The position numbers and the translations under genes were made by a program. Positions 1-6,823 of a stretch of 64,000 nt of DNA are shown here, piece after piece. The notes under the pieces were generated by a model. The model searched no databases. It was given only the letters and a program-made list of their open reading frames with translations, and was not told the origin of the DNA. This stretch comes from an uncultured Eubacteriales bacterium (GTDB lineage Bacteria; Bacillota; Clostridia; Oscillospirales; Oscillospiraceae), in NCBI GenBank assembly GCA_900316745.1, contig ONEB01000005.1, forward strand, positions 62,001-126,000, read 5' to 3'. The first letter of the stretch is position 1, and each line of letters starts with the position of its first letter.

Positions 1-288
1 CCACCGCAATCACGACGTAATCCTCCGGGATATGCAGCAGCGCACGAACCTTCTCCGGCTGAAACCAGCCCAGCCAGCAGAACTGCAGTCCCAGCGACAC
101 CGCTTCCAGCGTCATGTAAGCCATGGCGATCGCGCCGTCCATGCTGCGCGCTCCACATAGTAGGCAATCTCTTCCTGAGAGATGCAGCCGTCCTCGCGGG
201 TGAAGTGGGTTTCGGTCGGCCCCATCAGGATGTGGTTTCTGAGGGGCATGGTTCCGATTCTGCCGGGCTCCAAAAGCTTTTCAAACAT
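1..288 (-). pseudogene. Broken OYE-family reductase / nitroreductase chimera (runs off window)
   Basis: Reading leftwards from an ATG at 288 behind a strong SD (GGAGGAG), the first 48 or so codons encode the N-terminus of an old-yellow-enzyme/2,4-dienoyl-CoA reductase type flavoprotein (LLEPGRIGTMPLRNHILMGP, then EEIAYYVERA). Around position 143-160 this frame loses similarity. A different frame then encodes a typical C-terminal half of a nitroreductase (MDGAIAMAYMTLEAVSLGLQ, then CWLGWFQPEKVRALL), which continues off the left edge. The OYE frame itself stops soon after the junction. The simplest reading is a deletion that joined the start of one flavoenzyme gene to the end of another, out of frame; an assembly error is also possible. 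It lies 13 bases downstream of the MBL-fold gene and is probably the last gene of the frnE-MBL operon. Confidence 0.7.
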
Positions 289-301
289 GGGGTGCTCCTC
301 C

Positions 302-925
302 TTAAAAATATCTTCTTTTCTCCGCGCCGACCGTGGTTTGATCGGAATGGCCGGAGTAAAGGACAGTGTCATCGGGCAGGGTCAGGATCCTGTCGCGAAT
401 GCTCTCCACGATGTCCTGACGGCTGCCGCCGGGGTACCGGAAGTTGCCGATGCCGGCTTTGAAGATCGTGTCGCCCACGAAGGCGGCGCGGTCTTTTTCG
501 CTGTAATAGACCACGGAGTCCGTGGTGTGGCCGGGCGTGTGGATCAAGCGCAGGCGAAATGCGGGGTCGGCGTCGAGGCTGATTTCATCGCCGTCGCGCA
601 CCTTCTCCACGTTCTGCACCGTCCAGTTTCCGACGCAGAAGGCGGAGAGGTTCATGCGCGGGTTCAGCAGATACGAATCCGCGTTCTCATGCGCCAGCAC
701 CGGAACGCCGAGTGCTTTTCGCAGCGCGTCCACGGCGCCGGTGTGATCGAAATGGCCGTGCGTCAGCAGGATCTTTTCGATCGTCCAGCCCTCGCGGCGG
801 ATGATGGCGAGCAGCCGCTCCGCCTCCGCGCCGGGGTCGATCACAAAGCCGTGACGGGTCGCGTCGTCGATATAGAAAAAGCAGTTTTCCTCAAAATAGC
901 CCCGTACGGGTACGCAGCGAATCAT
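302..925 (-). CDS. MBL-fold metallohydrolase (glyoxalase II-like)
   Basis: A 207-residue metallo-beta-lactamase fold hydrolase. The metal motif HxHxDH is intact (H56, H58, D60, H61), with later ligands H133 (HTPGHTT), D152 (FVGDTIF) and H193 (YSGHSD). The length matches the short glyoxalase II-like hydrolases of Firmicutes that lack the long C-terminal substrate domain. The likely activity is hydrolysis of a thioester such as S-lactoylglutathione or a bacillithiol/CoA analogue; the substrate cannot be read from sequence. The start lies 4 bases after the frnE-like stop codon, so the two genes are almost certainly co-transcribed and translationally coupled. The neighbours (DsbA-like thiol oxidoreductase, flavin reductases, TetR regulator) suggest a role in detoxification or redox stress. 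Confidence 0.85.
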   Translation of the reverse strand: MIRCVPVRGYFEENCFFYIDDATRHGFVIDPGAEAERLLAIIRREGWTIEKILLTHGHFDHTGAVDALRKALGVPVLAHENADSYLLNPRMNLSAFCVGNWTVQNVEKVRDGDEISLDADPAFRLRLIHTPGHTTDSVVYYSEKDRAAFVGDTIFKAGIGNFRYPGGSRQDIVESIRDRILTLPDDTVLYSGHSDQTTVGAEKRRYF

Positions 926-929
926 GACG

Positions 930-1628
930 TCACCCGATCCGGCAGCCGTCCGGCCCGCACTGCATGCCCTGCGCGACTTGGGTCTGCTCCTGCGCCGCGA
1001 TCTTCAAAAGCGCCTGGCGCAGTCCCTCGGCGCTCGGCGCGCCGGAGACGGTGTACTTGTCATTGATGAGGAAATACGGCACGCCGTAAATTCTGCGATA
1101 CGCCGCCTCGCGCTCGTCTGCGAGCACCTCGGTTTGATAGCGGTCAGACGCAAGCACCTCACGCACCTCGTCTGCGTCCAGTCCGCAGTCCTCGCCGATC
1201 TTTTGCAGCAGGGCATGATCGGCAAGCTCTTTATTCTGCGTGAAGTAGGCGTCGAACAGCGCCTCAATGACGCGCTCGGTGAGCGCGGCGTCGCCCTTCG
1301 ACTGTGCCAGCTTCGTCAGGCGGTGCGCGTCCATCGTGTTCGTGAACAGGGTCGTTGCGTAGCGGAAGTCAATGCCCTCGTCGCGCCCCATCTTCGAGAT
1401 CGTCTCGATCTGCTGCCCGGCGGCCTCAAAGGTGATGTGATACTTTTTTGCAAAGCGCGTCTGCGTGTCGCCCGCGGCGTGCTCCCCCGCCGTGGGGTCG
1501 AGCTGGAAGCTCTTCATCTCCACCTCCACATCCCGCAGCTCCGGCGCGGAGGCAAGAACCTTCTTCAGTCTCGCTTCCCCGATATAGCAATAGGGGCAGG
1601 CGTAGTCCGACCAGTAGGTGATCTTCAT
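930..1628 (-). CDS. DsbA family oxidoreductase, FrnE-like
   Basis: A 232-residue thioredoxin-fold protein of the DsbA/FrnE group. The N-terminus gives the first beta strand, then the redox-active CPYC motif at residues 11-14 (WSDYACPYCYIG). The helical insertion and a conserved cis-proline segment (YGVPYFLINDKY) follow, and the tail ends in a CGPDGC pair. It has no signal peptide, so it acts in the cytosol, as FrnE proteins do; the natural substrate is unknown. The start chosen is the ATG 9 bases after AAGGAG; an in-frame ATG ten codons upstream has no SD. It diverges from a TetR-family gene, with overlapping promoters and candidate operators between them. Confidence 0.88.
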   Translation of the reverse strand: MKITYWSDYACPYCYIGEARLKKVLASAPELRDVEVEMKSFQLDPTAGEHAAGDTQTRFAKKYHITFEAAGQQIETISKMGRDEGIDFRYATTLFTNTMDAHRLTKLAQSKGDAALTERVIEALFDAYFTQNKELADHALLQKIGEDCGLDADEVREVLASDRYQTEVLADEREAAYRRIYGVPYFLINDKYTVSGAPSAEGLRQALLKIAAQEQTQVAQGMQCGPDGCRIG

Positions 1629-1665
1629 GAAAACTCCTTCTTTCAGAAAATAAAACATGTTCTAT

Positions 1666-1694
1666 TTGCAATTATACGCAAGTTGTGGTATGAT
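1666..1694 (+). promoter_or_regulatory. Sigma-A promoter for the TetR gene
   Basis: TTGCAA at 1666-1671, a 17-base spacer and TATGAT at 1689-1694, about 50 bases before the TetR ATG. It overlaps the oppositely directed promoter of the frnE-like gene. Confidence 0.65.
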
Positions 1695-1699
1695 GTCAA
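1671..1699 (-). promoter_or_regulatory. Consensus sigma-A promoter for the frnE-MBL operon
   Basis: On the minus strand, TTGACA (1699-1694) and TATAAT (1676-1671) are separated by 17 bases. Both hexamers match the consensus perfectly. The whole element overlaps the TetR promoter, so one bound repressor could silence both. Confidence 0.75.
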
Positions 1700-1743
1700 C
1701 AGTTTTTTAGAACAAGTTTTATTTTTCTTTGAGGTGACTCCAA

Positions 1744-2367
1744 ATGGCAGGAAAACGCGGCCGCCCGTCCAAGGCGGCGGAGCAGGCGGATACGAAGCAG
1801 CTTCTGATTGACGCCGCCGTTGCGCTGATCAAGAAATACGGCGCAGACAGCATCACAGTGCGCAATGTCTGCGACGAGTCCGGGCTCAGCATCGGCACGT
1901 TTTACCATCATTTCCAGAACAAGGACGATCTGCTGATGCACTTTATTCGCGAGGCGTCCTTCGACAGCTTTGTGCTCCAAACCCCGCACAGCGATATTGC
2001 GGGGCGGGTCTGCGAGCTTTACATGCACCTGATCGACCGCTATCTTTCGCTGGGCGAAGATTTTATGAAGAGCTTTTACACGACCGGAAACACGGCGCTC
2101 TCCGCCTACATGGGACAGACGGACGGCAAATTCGCCGAGGGAACCGTCATGGCGCGGTGCGAACGGGAGCTCTGTGACGCGCAGGAGCTTGGCTGCCTGA
2201 AAAAAGAAGCAGACGCCCACACGCTGAGCATGGACATCTGCACGATTGTAAAAGGCTGTGTTTTTGAATGGGCGCTGGACGACGGGAACATGGAGATCGA
2301 AACCGCCCTGCGCAGGATCATCGCCGCGTATTTTGCCGGAATCAAAGCGGCTGACGCCGTAACCTAA
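1744..2367 (+). CDS. TetR/AcrR family transcriptional regulator
   Basis: A 207-residue TetR-type repressor. A basic N-terminal arm (KRGRPSK) leads into the helix-turn-helix at about residues 20-66, with the characteristic GADSITVRNVCDESGLS and IGTFYHHFQNKDDLL segments. The remaining ~140 residues are the variable helical ligand and dimerisation domain, not assignable to a subfamily by eye. An SD-like GAGGTGA precedes the ATG by 7 bases. It is divergently transcribed from the FrnE/MBL genes and the shared intergenic region contains matching inverted sites, so autoregulation plus control of that operon is the likeliest role. The inducer is unknown, perhaps an electrophile or redox-active compound given the target genes. 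Confidence 0.88.
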   Translation: MAGKRGRPSKAAEQADTKQLLIDAAVALIKKYGADSITVRNVCDESGLSIGTFYHHFQNKDDLLMHFIREASFDSFVLQTPHSDIAGRVCELYMHLIDRYLSLGEDFMKSFYTTGNTALSAYMGQTDGKFAEGTVMARCERELCDAQELGCLKKEADAHTLSMDICTIVKGCVFEWALDDGNMEIETALRRIIAAYFAGIKAADAVT

Positions 2368-2481
2368 CTTTGCTGTGGTATATTGACAATTATAAGGGGT
2401 CATTTTGTTGTTGTCAGAAAAAATGTATCATTTTGGTGCGCCTGTTTCAGCTTGTTCAGAAGCCGGTGCTGCGCCGGCGAA

Positions 2482-3093
2482 TCACAGGATCTCATCCGGC
2501 TGCTGACCGTCATGTGCAGGCCACTTGCATTCTGTCAATTCCATGTCTGTGAATCTTGCCCGAAAGGAGGAATCCTCTGCGCTGCAGGCGTAAACGCCGA
2601 ATGTGATCTCCTCTCCGGCATGAAACACATGGCAGATCCTCATCTGCTGAAACGTGACGCCGTCAAACGAGCTTTCAATGCAAAAATCATCTTCCCGACG
2701 GCTGAAGCGAAACCATACGGATTTGATCGATGCGTCGATATCTGCAGAAGCCCAGTCGGAGTAGCCGTGATTGGTCACCACACTGCCCAGTCTCTGGATC
2801 TGGTCGTTTTCATACTCCACAGAGGCCTTCAGCCAGTTATCACAATCCAGATACATGATGATCCCGCTTTGGTCATAACGAACCTTCGTATCAAACTCTG
2901 TTTTCACTACAAAGGAGAAAAACTGCTCCGCCGTTGACATCTGCAGAACCGGCGCATTATCGTTTCTGAAGTGATAGTAGGTTCTCTGCCACAGATCCGT
3001 GAAGGGCTCGGTCACGATCTCGACCGAATCGGCCGTGACCGTGCATGCTTTTGGCTTTCTGATCCATTCCATTGTCCTTGCGTCAATTTTCAT
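2482..3093 (-). CDS. DUF1349 domain-containing protein
   Basis: A 203-residue protein of the DUF1349 family, which has a concanavalin A-like beta-sandwich fold. Family features visible are the FFSFVVKTEF strand, QSGIIMYLDCDNWLKASVEY, the LGSVVTNHGYSDWA segment and the terminal beta strands (FGVYACSAEDSSFRARFTD). There is no signal peptide or membrane segment, so it is probably cytosolic. Some relatives were linked to regulation of an enolase in yeast, but the bacterial function is not established; a carbohydrate-binding role is plausible from the fold alone. GGAGGGAAAC precedes the ATG. It appears monocistronic: the gene to its right ends at a terminator and the one on its left is oppositely oriented. 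Confidence 0.8.
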   Translation of the reverse strand: MKIDARTMEWIRKPKACTVTADSVEIVTEPFTDLWQRTYYHFRNDNAPVLQMSTAEQFFSFVVKTEFDTKVRYDQSGIIMYLDCDNWLKASVEYENDQIQRLGSVVTNHGYSDWASADIDASIKSVWFRFSRREDDFCIESSFDGVTFQQMRICHVFHAGEEITFGVYACSAEDSSFRARFTDMELTECKWPAHDGQQPDEIL

Positions 3094-3153
3094 GTTTCCC
3101 TCCGAAAAAAACGATTTGTGTGTCTTAGCTTCATTTTGAAATACAAATCTGTG

Positions 3154-3276
3154 CTATGCGCATTCGGCGCTTCCCTGCATGCTGCGGCGCTTGTGTGCGA
3201 AAAACACAAAGCAGGCAATGATCTGCACAACCGCTGCGCAGGGAATGCCCAGACCGATGAAGAAGAGCCTCTCAAA
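3154..3276 (-). pseudogene. Possible C-terminal remnant of a membrane protein
   Basis: Between the DUF1349 gene and the terminator at 3274-3324, a minus-strand open stretch ends in a hydrophobic helix followed by a basic tail (LGIPCAAVVQIIACFVFFAH, then KRR) and a TAG at 3154-3156. It looks like the last transmembrane segment of a lost protein. It has no start codon with an SD, and its only upstream sequence runs through the terminator hairpin. The family cannot be identified. The rest of 3094-3500 holds the terminator and no other gene. Confidence 0.3.
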
Positions 3277-3324
3277 AAAAGCCGGATAAGGAAGCGAGCG
3301 TCTCAGCCCGTTCTCTTATCCGGC
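3274..3324 (-). terminator. Intrinsic terminator
   Basis: GCCGGATAAG at 3281-3290 pairs perfectly with CTTATCCGGC at 3315-3324. On the minus strand the stem is followed by seven T residues. It would end transcription of the ICMT-like methyltransferase gene about 180 bases upstream. Confidence 0.75.
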
Positions 3325-3500
3325 TTCTCATTTCTTGTGAATGATTTGCCCTTCGAGGCTTCCGTATCCTATCAGATTTCAGGAGGAATGTCAAGGCTGG
3401 GAGAGCAAGGCATACGACCGTTCCATCCTGTGAGTTCGATCTCATCCCGGTTTCTCGCTCTGCAGCGCTCGCTTGTCCTTCCCGACATCCGGAGTCTCTG

Positions 3501-4172
3501 TCACCAGATGAAGGGAATCACTTTGTATCTGACTTTTTCTTTATACGCCTGATAGCCGTCCAGTCCCTGTGCCAGCACAGCTTCTTCGTTTCGGATCCGC
3601 TTTGCGATGATCGGCAGGTAGAAGAGCAATATGACAAACGATATGGGCGAGCCGAGTACAAGACCCATGGAGAGAAACAGGAACACCGTCGCAGCATACA
3701 TAGGATGACGCACGATGCCGTACAGGCCGGTATCGATCACCTTCTGATGCTCCTGCACCTCCACGGTTCTCGACAGATAGACGTTCTCGCGCAGCACTTC
3801 CGCGTACATCAGATAGGCAGCCAGAAACACGCAGGCTGCGGCGATCACCGTCCAGCGCGGCATCACGATCCAGCCGAAGCGAAAGTTCAGCCCCGCGACG
3901 ACGAAAGCAGCCAGAAACATGATCCCGCTCAGGAGGATGACGGTCTTCTGCTCATCTTCATTCTCCTTTGCGTTCAGCCGCTTTTTCAGCAGCTCCGGAT
4001 TTCGCAGCATCATCACGATGCCCGCGAAGAACATGGGAACGAAAAGAATACCGATCAGAAGCCACGCGTTCCAATAGCGCAGCGTTCCCGCCGGAAGAAA
4101 CAGGAGCAGCGCAATCACCACCAACCCGAAAAAGTATTTGGAGATCGCCTGAAAAAGCAGTTTCTTTGTCAT
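3501..4172 (-). CDS. Isoprenylcysteine carboxyl methyltransferase-like membrane protein
   Basis: A 223-residue integral membrane protein with about five hydrophobic segments. The C-terminal half carries the ICMT/phospholipid methyltransferase signature: GLYGIVRHPMYAATVFLFLS with its RHPMY motif, followed by a hydrophobic pair and RIRNEE. Family members transfer methyl groups from S-adenosylmethionine to membrane-associated substrates; bacterial homologues are mostly uncharacterised and do not act on prenylated proteins. GGAGGGTGATTGT precedes the chosen ATG; an earlier in-frame ATG ten codons upstream lacks an SD. It lies 44 bases downstream of the transporter fusion, on the same strand, so co-transcription is likely. 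Confidence 0.8.
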   Translation of the reverse strand: MTKKLLFQAISKYFFGLVVIALLLFLPAGTLRYWNAWLLIGILFVPMFFAGIVMMLRNPELLKKRLNAKENEDEQKTVILLSGIMFLAAFVVAGLNFRFGWIVMPRWTVIAAACVFLAAYLMYAEVLRENVYLSRTVEVQEHQKVIDTGLYGIVRHPMYAATVFLFLSMGLVLGSPISFVILLFYLPIIAKRIRNEEAVLAQGLDGYQAYKEKVRYKVIPFIW

Positions 4173-4216
4173 ACAATCACCCTCCGAAAAAGGCGCTTTC
4201 ATTCCGACCTAAGGAA

Positions 4217-5803
4217 TCATTTCCATACGTGCTTCTCTTCTATGGCAACCGTGACCACATCGCCTGTTGCATTGATCAGGTTCTGGATCGCGCCGAAAAA
4301 CACTTCCAGATACACCGCCGTCGGGATCAGCACATCCGCTTTCAGGAAAAGCGCGATAATCAATGTGCCGATCAGGATCGAGCCCGGCTGGTTCGGCGCT
4401 CCGAGAGAGAGGAATACCACCATGATCGCAATGACGATGACATGGTACCAAGAGGCCTGACTGACCATCATGAAGATGAACAGCATCCCCATCAGCATGA
4501 TGAGATAGCAGTTGCCGTCGAGATTGATCTGTGCCAGAATGGTGAACTTGTCCGCGATCCGTCTGCGTTCCATTCCATAGTTCTTTACACAGTACCGGAT
4601 GTTGAACGGAACCGCATCGATGACGGAGCCGATCGTATAGTTTTCCTTCAGCAAACCCGGAAGATGCTTCAAAAACGGACGCAGCTTCACGCCGCCGATC
4701 AGAAGTCTGACCAGATAAAAGGCCGCAAGGATGACCAGACTGGCTGCGGACAAGACAATGATATACAGGATCTGCAAAAGGATGGTGTATCCGCTTCCCA
4801 GCAGCGGATACATCAGCGCCAGAAAACAGAAAAACGGGAACACAAACATGACGGCATGCAGCATTCTGGAAAACAGGGTATAGCAGGCGTCCACAGCCGC
4901 TTTCAATTTATCGAAGTATTTTCCGACCGTACAGAATGCATAGGTCACGATCAGCGCCACAAAAATCAGCGGGAACGGCATGATCGTTTCAAACGGCTCA
5001 AAGATGCTGGAGGGCACCAGGGATTCTATGAGCTCCTGCAGCGACGGTCTGCCTTCCAGACCGCCGATTCCGTAAAAAGTACCAAGCTGGGAATCCAATA
5101 TGTCAGCGACGATAAACCCGGCTGCGATGGCCAGGATCACCGTTATGACGGACGTGATGATTGTTTTTACCTGCAGTCTGCTGCCGACGGAGTTCTTTTC
5201 CGATATGACGTAAATGTCCGTCAGGTTTTTCAAAAGGGAGAAAAACGTGACCGGAGCGCCGATCATCAGCATTGCGTTCGCAAACTGCTTGACCAGCGGA
5301 AAAACGATCTCTTCTCCCAGCCTGATCTGATCTTCCATACTCATGTACGCATTGATCGGGATATAGACCAAAATCGCCATCAGGAGCGACACGAAACTGA
5401 AAAGCAGGGTGTTTTGGAAGCTCCGCTTCACCGTGATATGAACCAAATTATATCCGTGCTGATAGCTGTAGTCGAACTTATCCTCATATTCCCGCAGGAG
5501 CTGATCTTCCGCGGTGGGGCAGCCGGCTTCGTCCGTGATGGCGACAAAGGGTTTCCCTTCAAAGCCGAGGCTGATATCGATCTCGCCGAAGCTGCTTCCG
5601 GTCTTGACCGTTATGATCGTGTCCGGATCGAAGCCCTGTCTGAGCAGATTGCGCAGCAGCGCATCCAATACCAGCAGCGTTTCCGACCGGACCTCCCTGC
5701 TGATATTGCTTCGCTTCAACCGTTTGCCGACAAAGGCTTTTGCCGTCTCCAGATTCTTTGTCGACGCAGCGATCTCGATCGAATTGGATTTCATCAAGCT
5801 CAT
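4217..5803 (-). CDS. Cation:dicarboxylate symporter with N-terminal HATPase-like domain
   Basis: A 528-residue two-part protein. Residues 1 to about 125 are soluble and read like a degenerate GHKL/anti-sigma-factor ATPase fold (IEIAASTKNLETAKAFV, then LLVLDALLRNLLRQGF where an N-box would sit). From about residue 130 onward the protein is a multi-spanning transporter of the DAACS (SLC1/GltP) type, with the serine-rich and NATGDVVT-like C-terminal elements and the motif GAPNQPGSILIG. The likely role is ion-coupled uptake of an anionic substrate such as a dicarboxylate or amino acid. The soluble domain may sense nucleotide or regulate transport, which is inference. The ATG chosen is 13 bases after AAGGAG; a second ATG follows three codons later. 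Confidence 0.75.
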   Translation of the reverse strand: MSLMKSNSIEIAASTKNLETAKAFVGKRLKRSNISREVRSETLLVLDALLRNLLRQGFDPDTIITVKTGSSFGEIDISLGFEGKPFVAITDEAGCPTAEDQLLREYEDKFDYSYQHGYNLVHITVKRSFQNTLLFSFVSLLMAILVYIPINAYMSMEDQIRLGEEIVFPLVKQFANAMLMIGAPVTFFSLLKNLTDIYVISEKNSVGSRLQVKTIITSVITVILAIAAGFIVADILDSQLGTFYGIGGLEGRPSLQELIESLVPSSIFEPFETIMPFPLIFVALIVTYAFCTVGKYFDKLKAAVDACYTLFSRMLHAVMFVFPFFCFLALMYPLLGSGYTILLQILYIIVLSAASLVILAAFYLVRLLIGGVKLRPFLKHLPGLLKENYTIGSVIDAVPFNIRYCVKNYGMERRRIADKFTILAQINLDGNCYLIMLMGMLFIFMMVSQASWYHVIVIAIMVVFLSLGAPNQPGSILIGTLIIALFLKADVLIPTAVYLEVFFGAIQNLINATGDVVTVAIEEKHVWK

Positions 5804-5875
5804 GTTTCTATTGCTACTCCTTAACAATCACGTTTCCACCGTAAATTCGATTTTTCGGATACGCTTATGCGGCCA

Positions 5876-6526
5876 TCAGGCCTCGCTTCGGCAGAGCCGC
5901 ACCAGCTCCGCGCCCATCTGTCTCGCAGCCTCCAGATCCTTCGGGAACTGCTTCTCGTGATGCGCCTTTTTATGCGCCTCATTGAAGCCCGCCATGTTGA
6001 ATTTGCTGTAGTCCTTCACCTGCAGCGTATCGCAGCTCGGGAGGATCTTCACGGTTCCGTTCAGCGCTTTGAACGCGGTCGTCTGATCGGCGAGCTTCTT
6101 CCTGTACTGCAGCTGATAGAACGCCTGCGGCGCGTTCATCGTGAAGACCACGCCGACGTTCACCCTGCCGGTGAAGTAATTGCTGTAGTCGTCGTAGGAC
6201 AGCATGCAGAAATGCAGCCGCTCCACAAAGGCGTGGAACTGGCTGGTGGTGTCGCCCAGATAAACGGGTGAGCCGATCATCAGCACGTCCGCGGCAAAGA
6301 CGCGGTCCAGCAGCGGCGACAGGTCGTCCTTCCAGAAGCATTTGCAGCGCTCGCCGTCCTTGCGCTTGCAGGCAAGGCAGCTGCGGCAGCCGGTAAAGTT
6401 CAGATCATAGAGGTCGATGTATTCCGTTTCGGCGCCGGCTTCCTCCGCGCCCTTCTGCGCGGCCTTCAAAAGCTGCGCCGTGTTCCAGTTCTTTCTGGGG
6501 CTTGCGTTGAGAATGATTGCTTTCAT
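5876..6526 (-). CDS. Flavodoxin-like NAD(P)H-dependent oxidoreductase
   Basis: A 216-residue flavodoxin-fold protein of the NADPH-dependent FMN reductase group. It opens with KAIILNASPRKNWNTAQLL, the phosphate-binding loop that holds FMN. A cysteine cluster (CRSCLACKRKDGERCKC, with FWKDDL following) sits at about residues 47-63, typical of iron-sulfur flavoproteins and their relatives. GSPVYLGDTTSQFHAFVERL follows, the second FMN-contacting loop. The physiological electron partner is unknown. The AAGGGAAGC SD is 4-6 bases upstream of the ATG. It sits 19 bases from the truncated ThpR fragment and may be transcribed with preA. Confidence 0.85.
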   Translation of the reverse strand: MKAIILNASPRKNWNTAQLLKAAQKGAEEAGAETEYIDLYDLNFTGCRSCLACKRKDGERCKCFWKDDLSPLLDRVFAADVLMIGSPVYLGDTTSQFHAFVERLHFCMLSYDDYSNYFTGRVNVGVVFTMNAPQAFYQLQYRKKLADQTTAFKALNGTVKILPSCDTLQVKDYSKFNMAGFNEAHKKAHHEKQFPKDLEAARQMGAELVRLCRSEA

Positions 6527-6545
6527 GGTGCTTCCCTTCCTGATT

Positions 6546-6823
6546 TCAGAGTTCCACCGGCATCTGCACCGGATTTTCCTTCGCCTCGATCGTGCCGACC
6601 TCGGTATAGATCATACCGTTCCTGCCCCGCTTCGAGGACATGAGCGAGATGGTGCGCACCGTCATCGTTTCCGGTGTGATTGGGATCCCCGCCGCATCCC
6701 GGGACGCCTTTCGGATCAGCGTGATATGCGGCAAGAAGCGCTTCCGGTCAACGGGGATCTCATTTGCAGCAAGCGCCCGATACCGTCCGGCGCAAGCTTC
6801 ATCAGTCGAGCGCAAATTGCTTT
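6546..6823 (-). pseudogene. Truncated RNA 2',3'-cyclic phosphodiesterase / 2'-5' RNA ligase (ThpR), C-terminal part
   Basis: The last ~80 codons before the TGA at 6546 match the C-terminal third of the 2H phosphoesterase ThpR: PVDRKRFLPHITLIRKASRD contains the second HxT motif (HIT), followed by MTVRTISLMSSKRGRNGMIY and a typical end. The N-terminal ~100 residues, including the first HxT motif and the active-site half that pairs with it, are missing. Coding similarity begins almost immediately after the preA stop (6824-6826), so the 5' part seems to have been deleted. A product could start inside the preA 3' end in another frame, but it would lack half the active site. I treat it as a remnant. 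Confidence 0.7.

Larger units (their letters stand above)
1652..1720. promoter_or_regulatory. Candidate paired TetR operators flanking divergent promoters
   Basis: Two near-identical arms lie in inverted orientation at 1652-1664 (AAAACATGTTCTA) and 1708-1720 (TAGAACAAGTTTT), differing at one base. Each arm also holds a smaller near-palindrome (AACATGTT, AACAAGTT). They bracket the two promoters exactly. This is the geometry expected of binding sites for the adjacent TetR regulator controlling itself and the frnE operon; the assignment is inference. Confidence 0.55.

Noticed and set aside
3968-5824. 600-codon plus-strand frame opposite the transporter fusion
   Set aside because: Composition is highly unusual (His/Arg/Asp/Gln-rich) and fits antisense of hydrophobic codons; no start signal.
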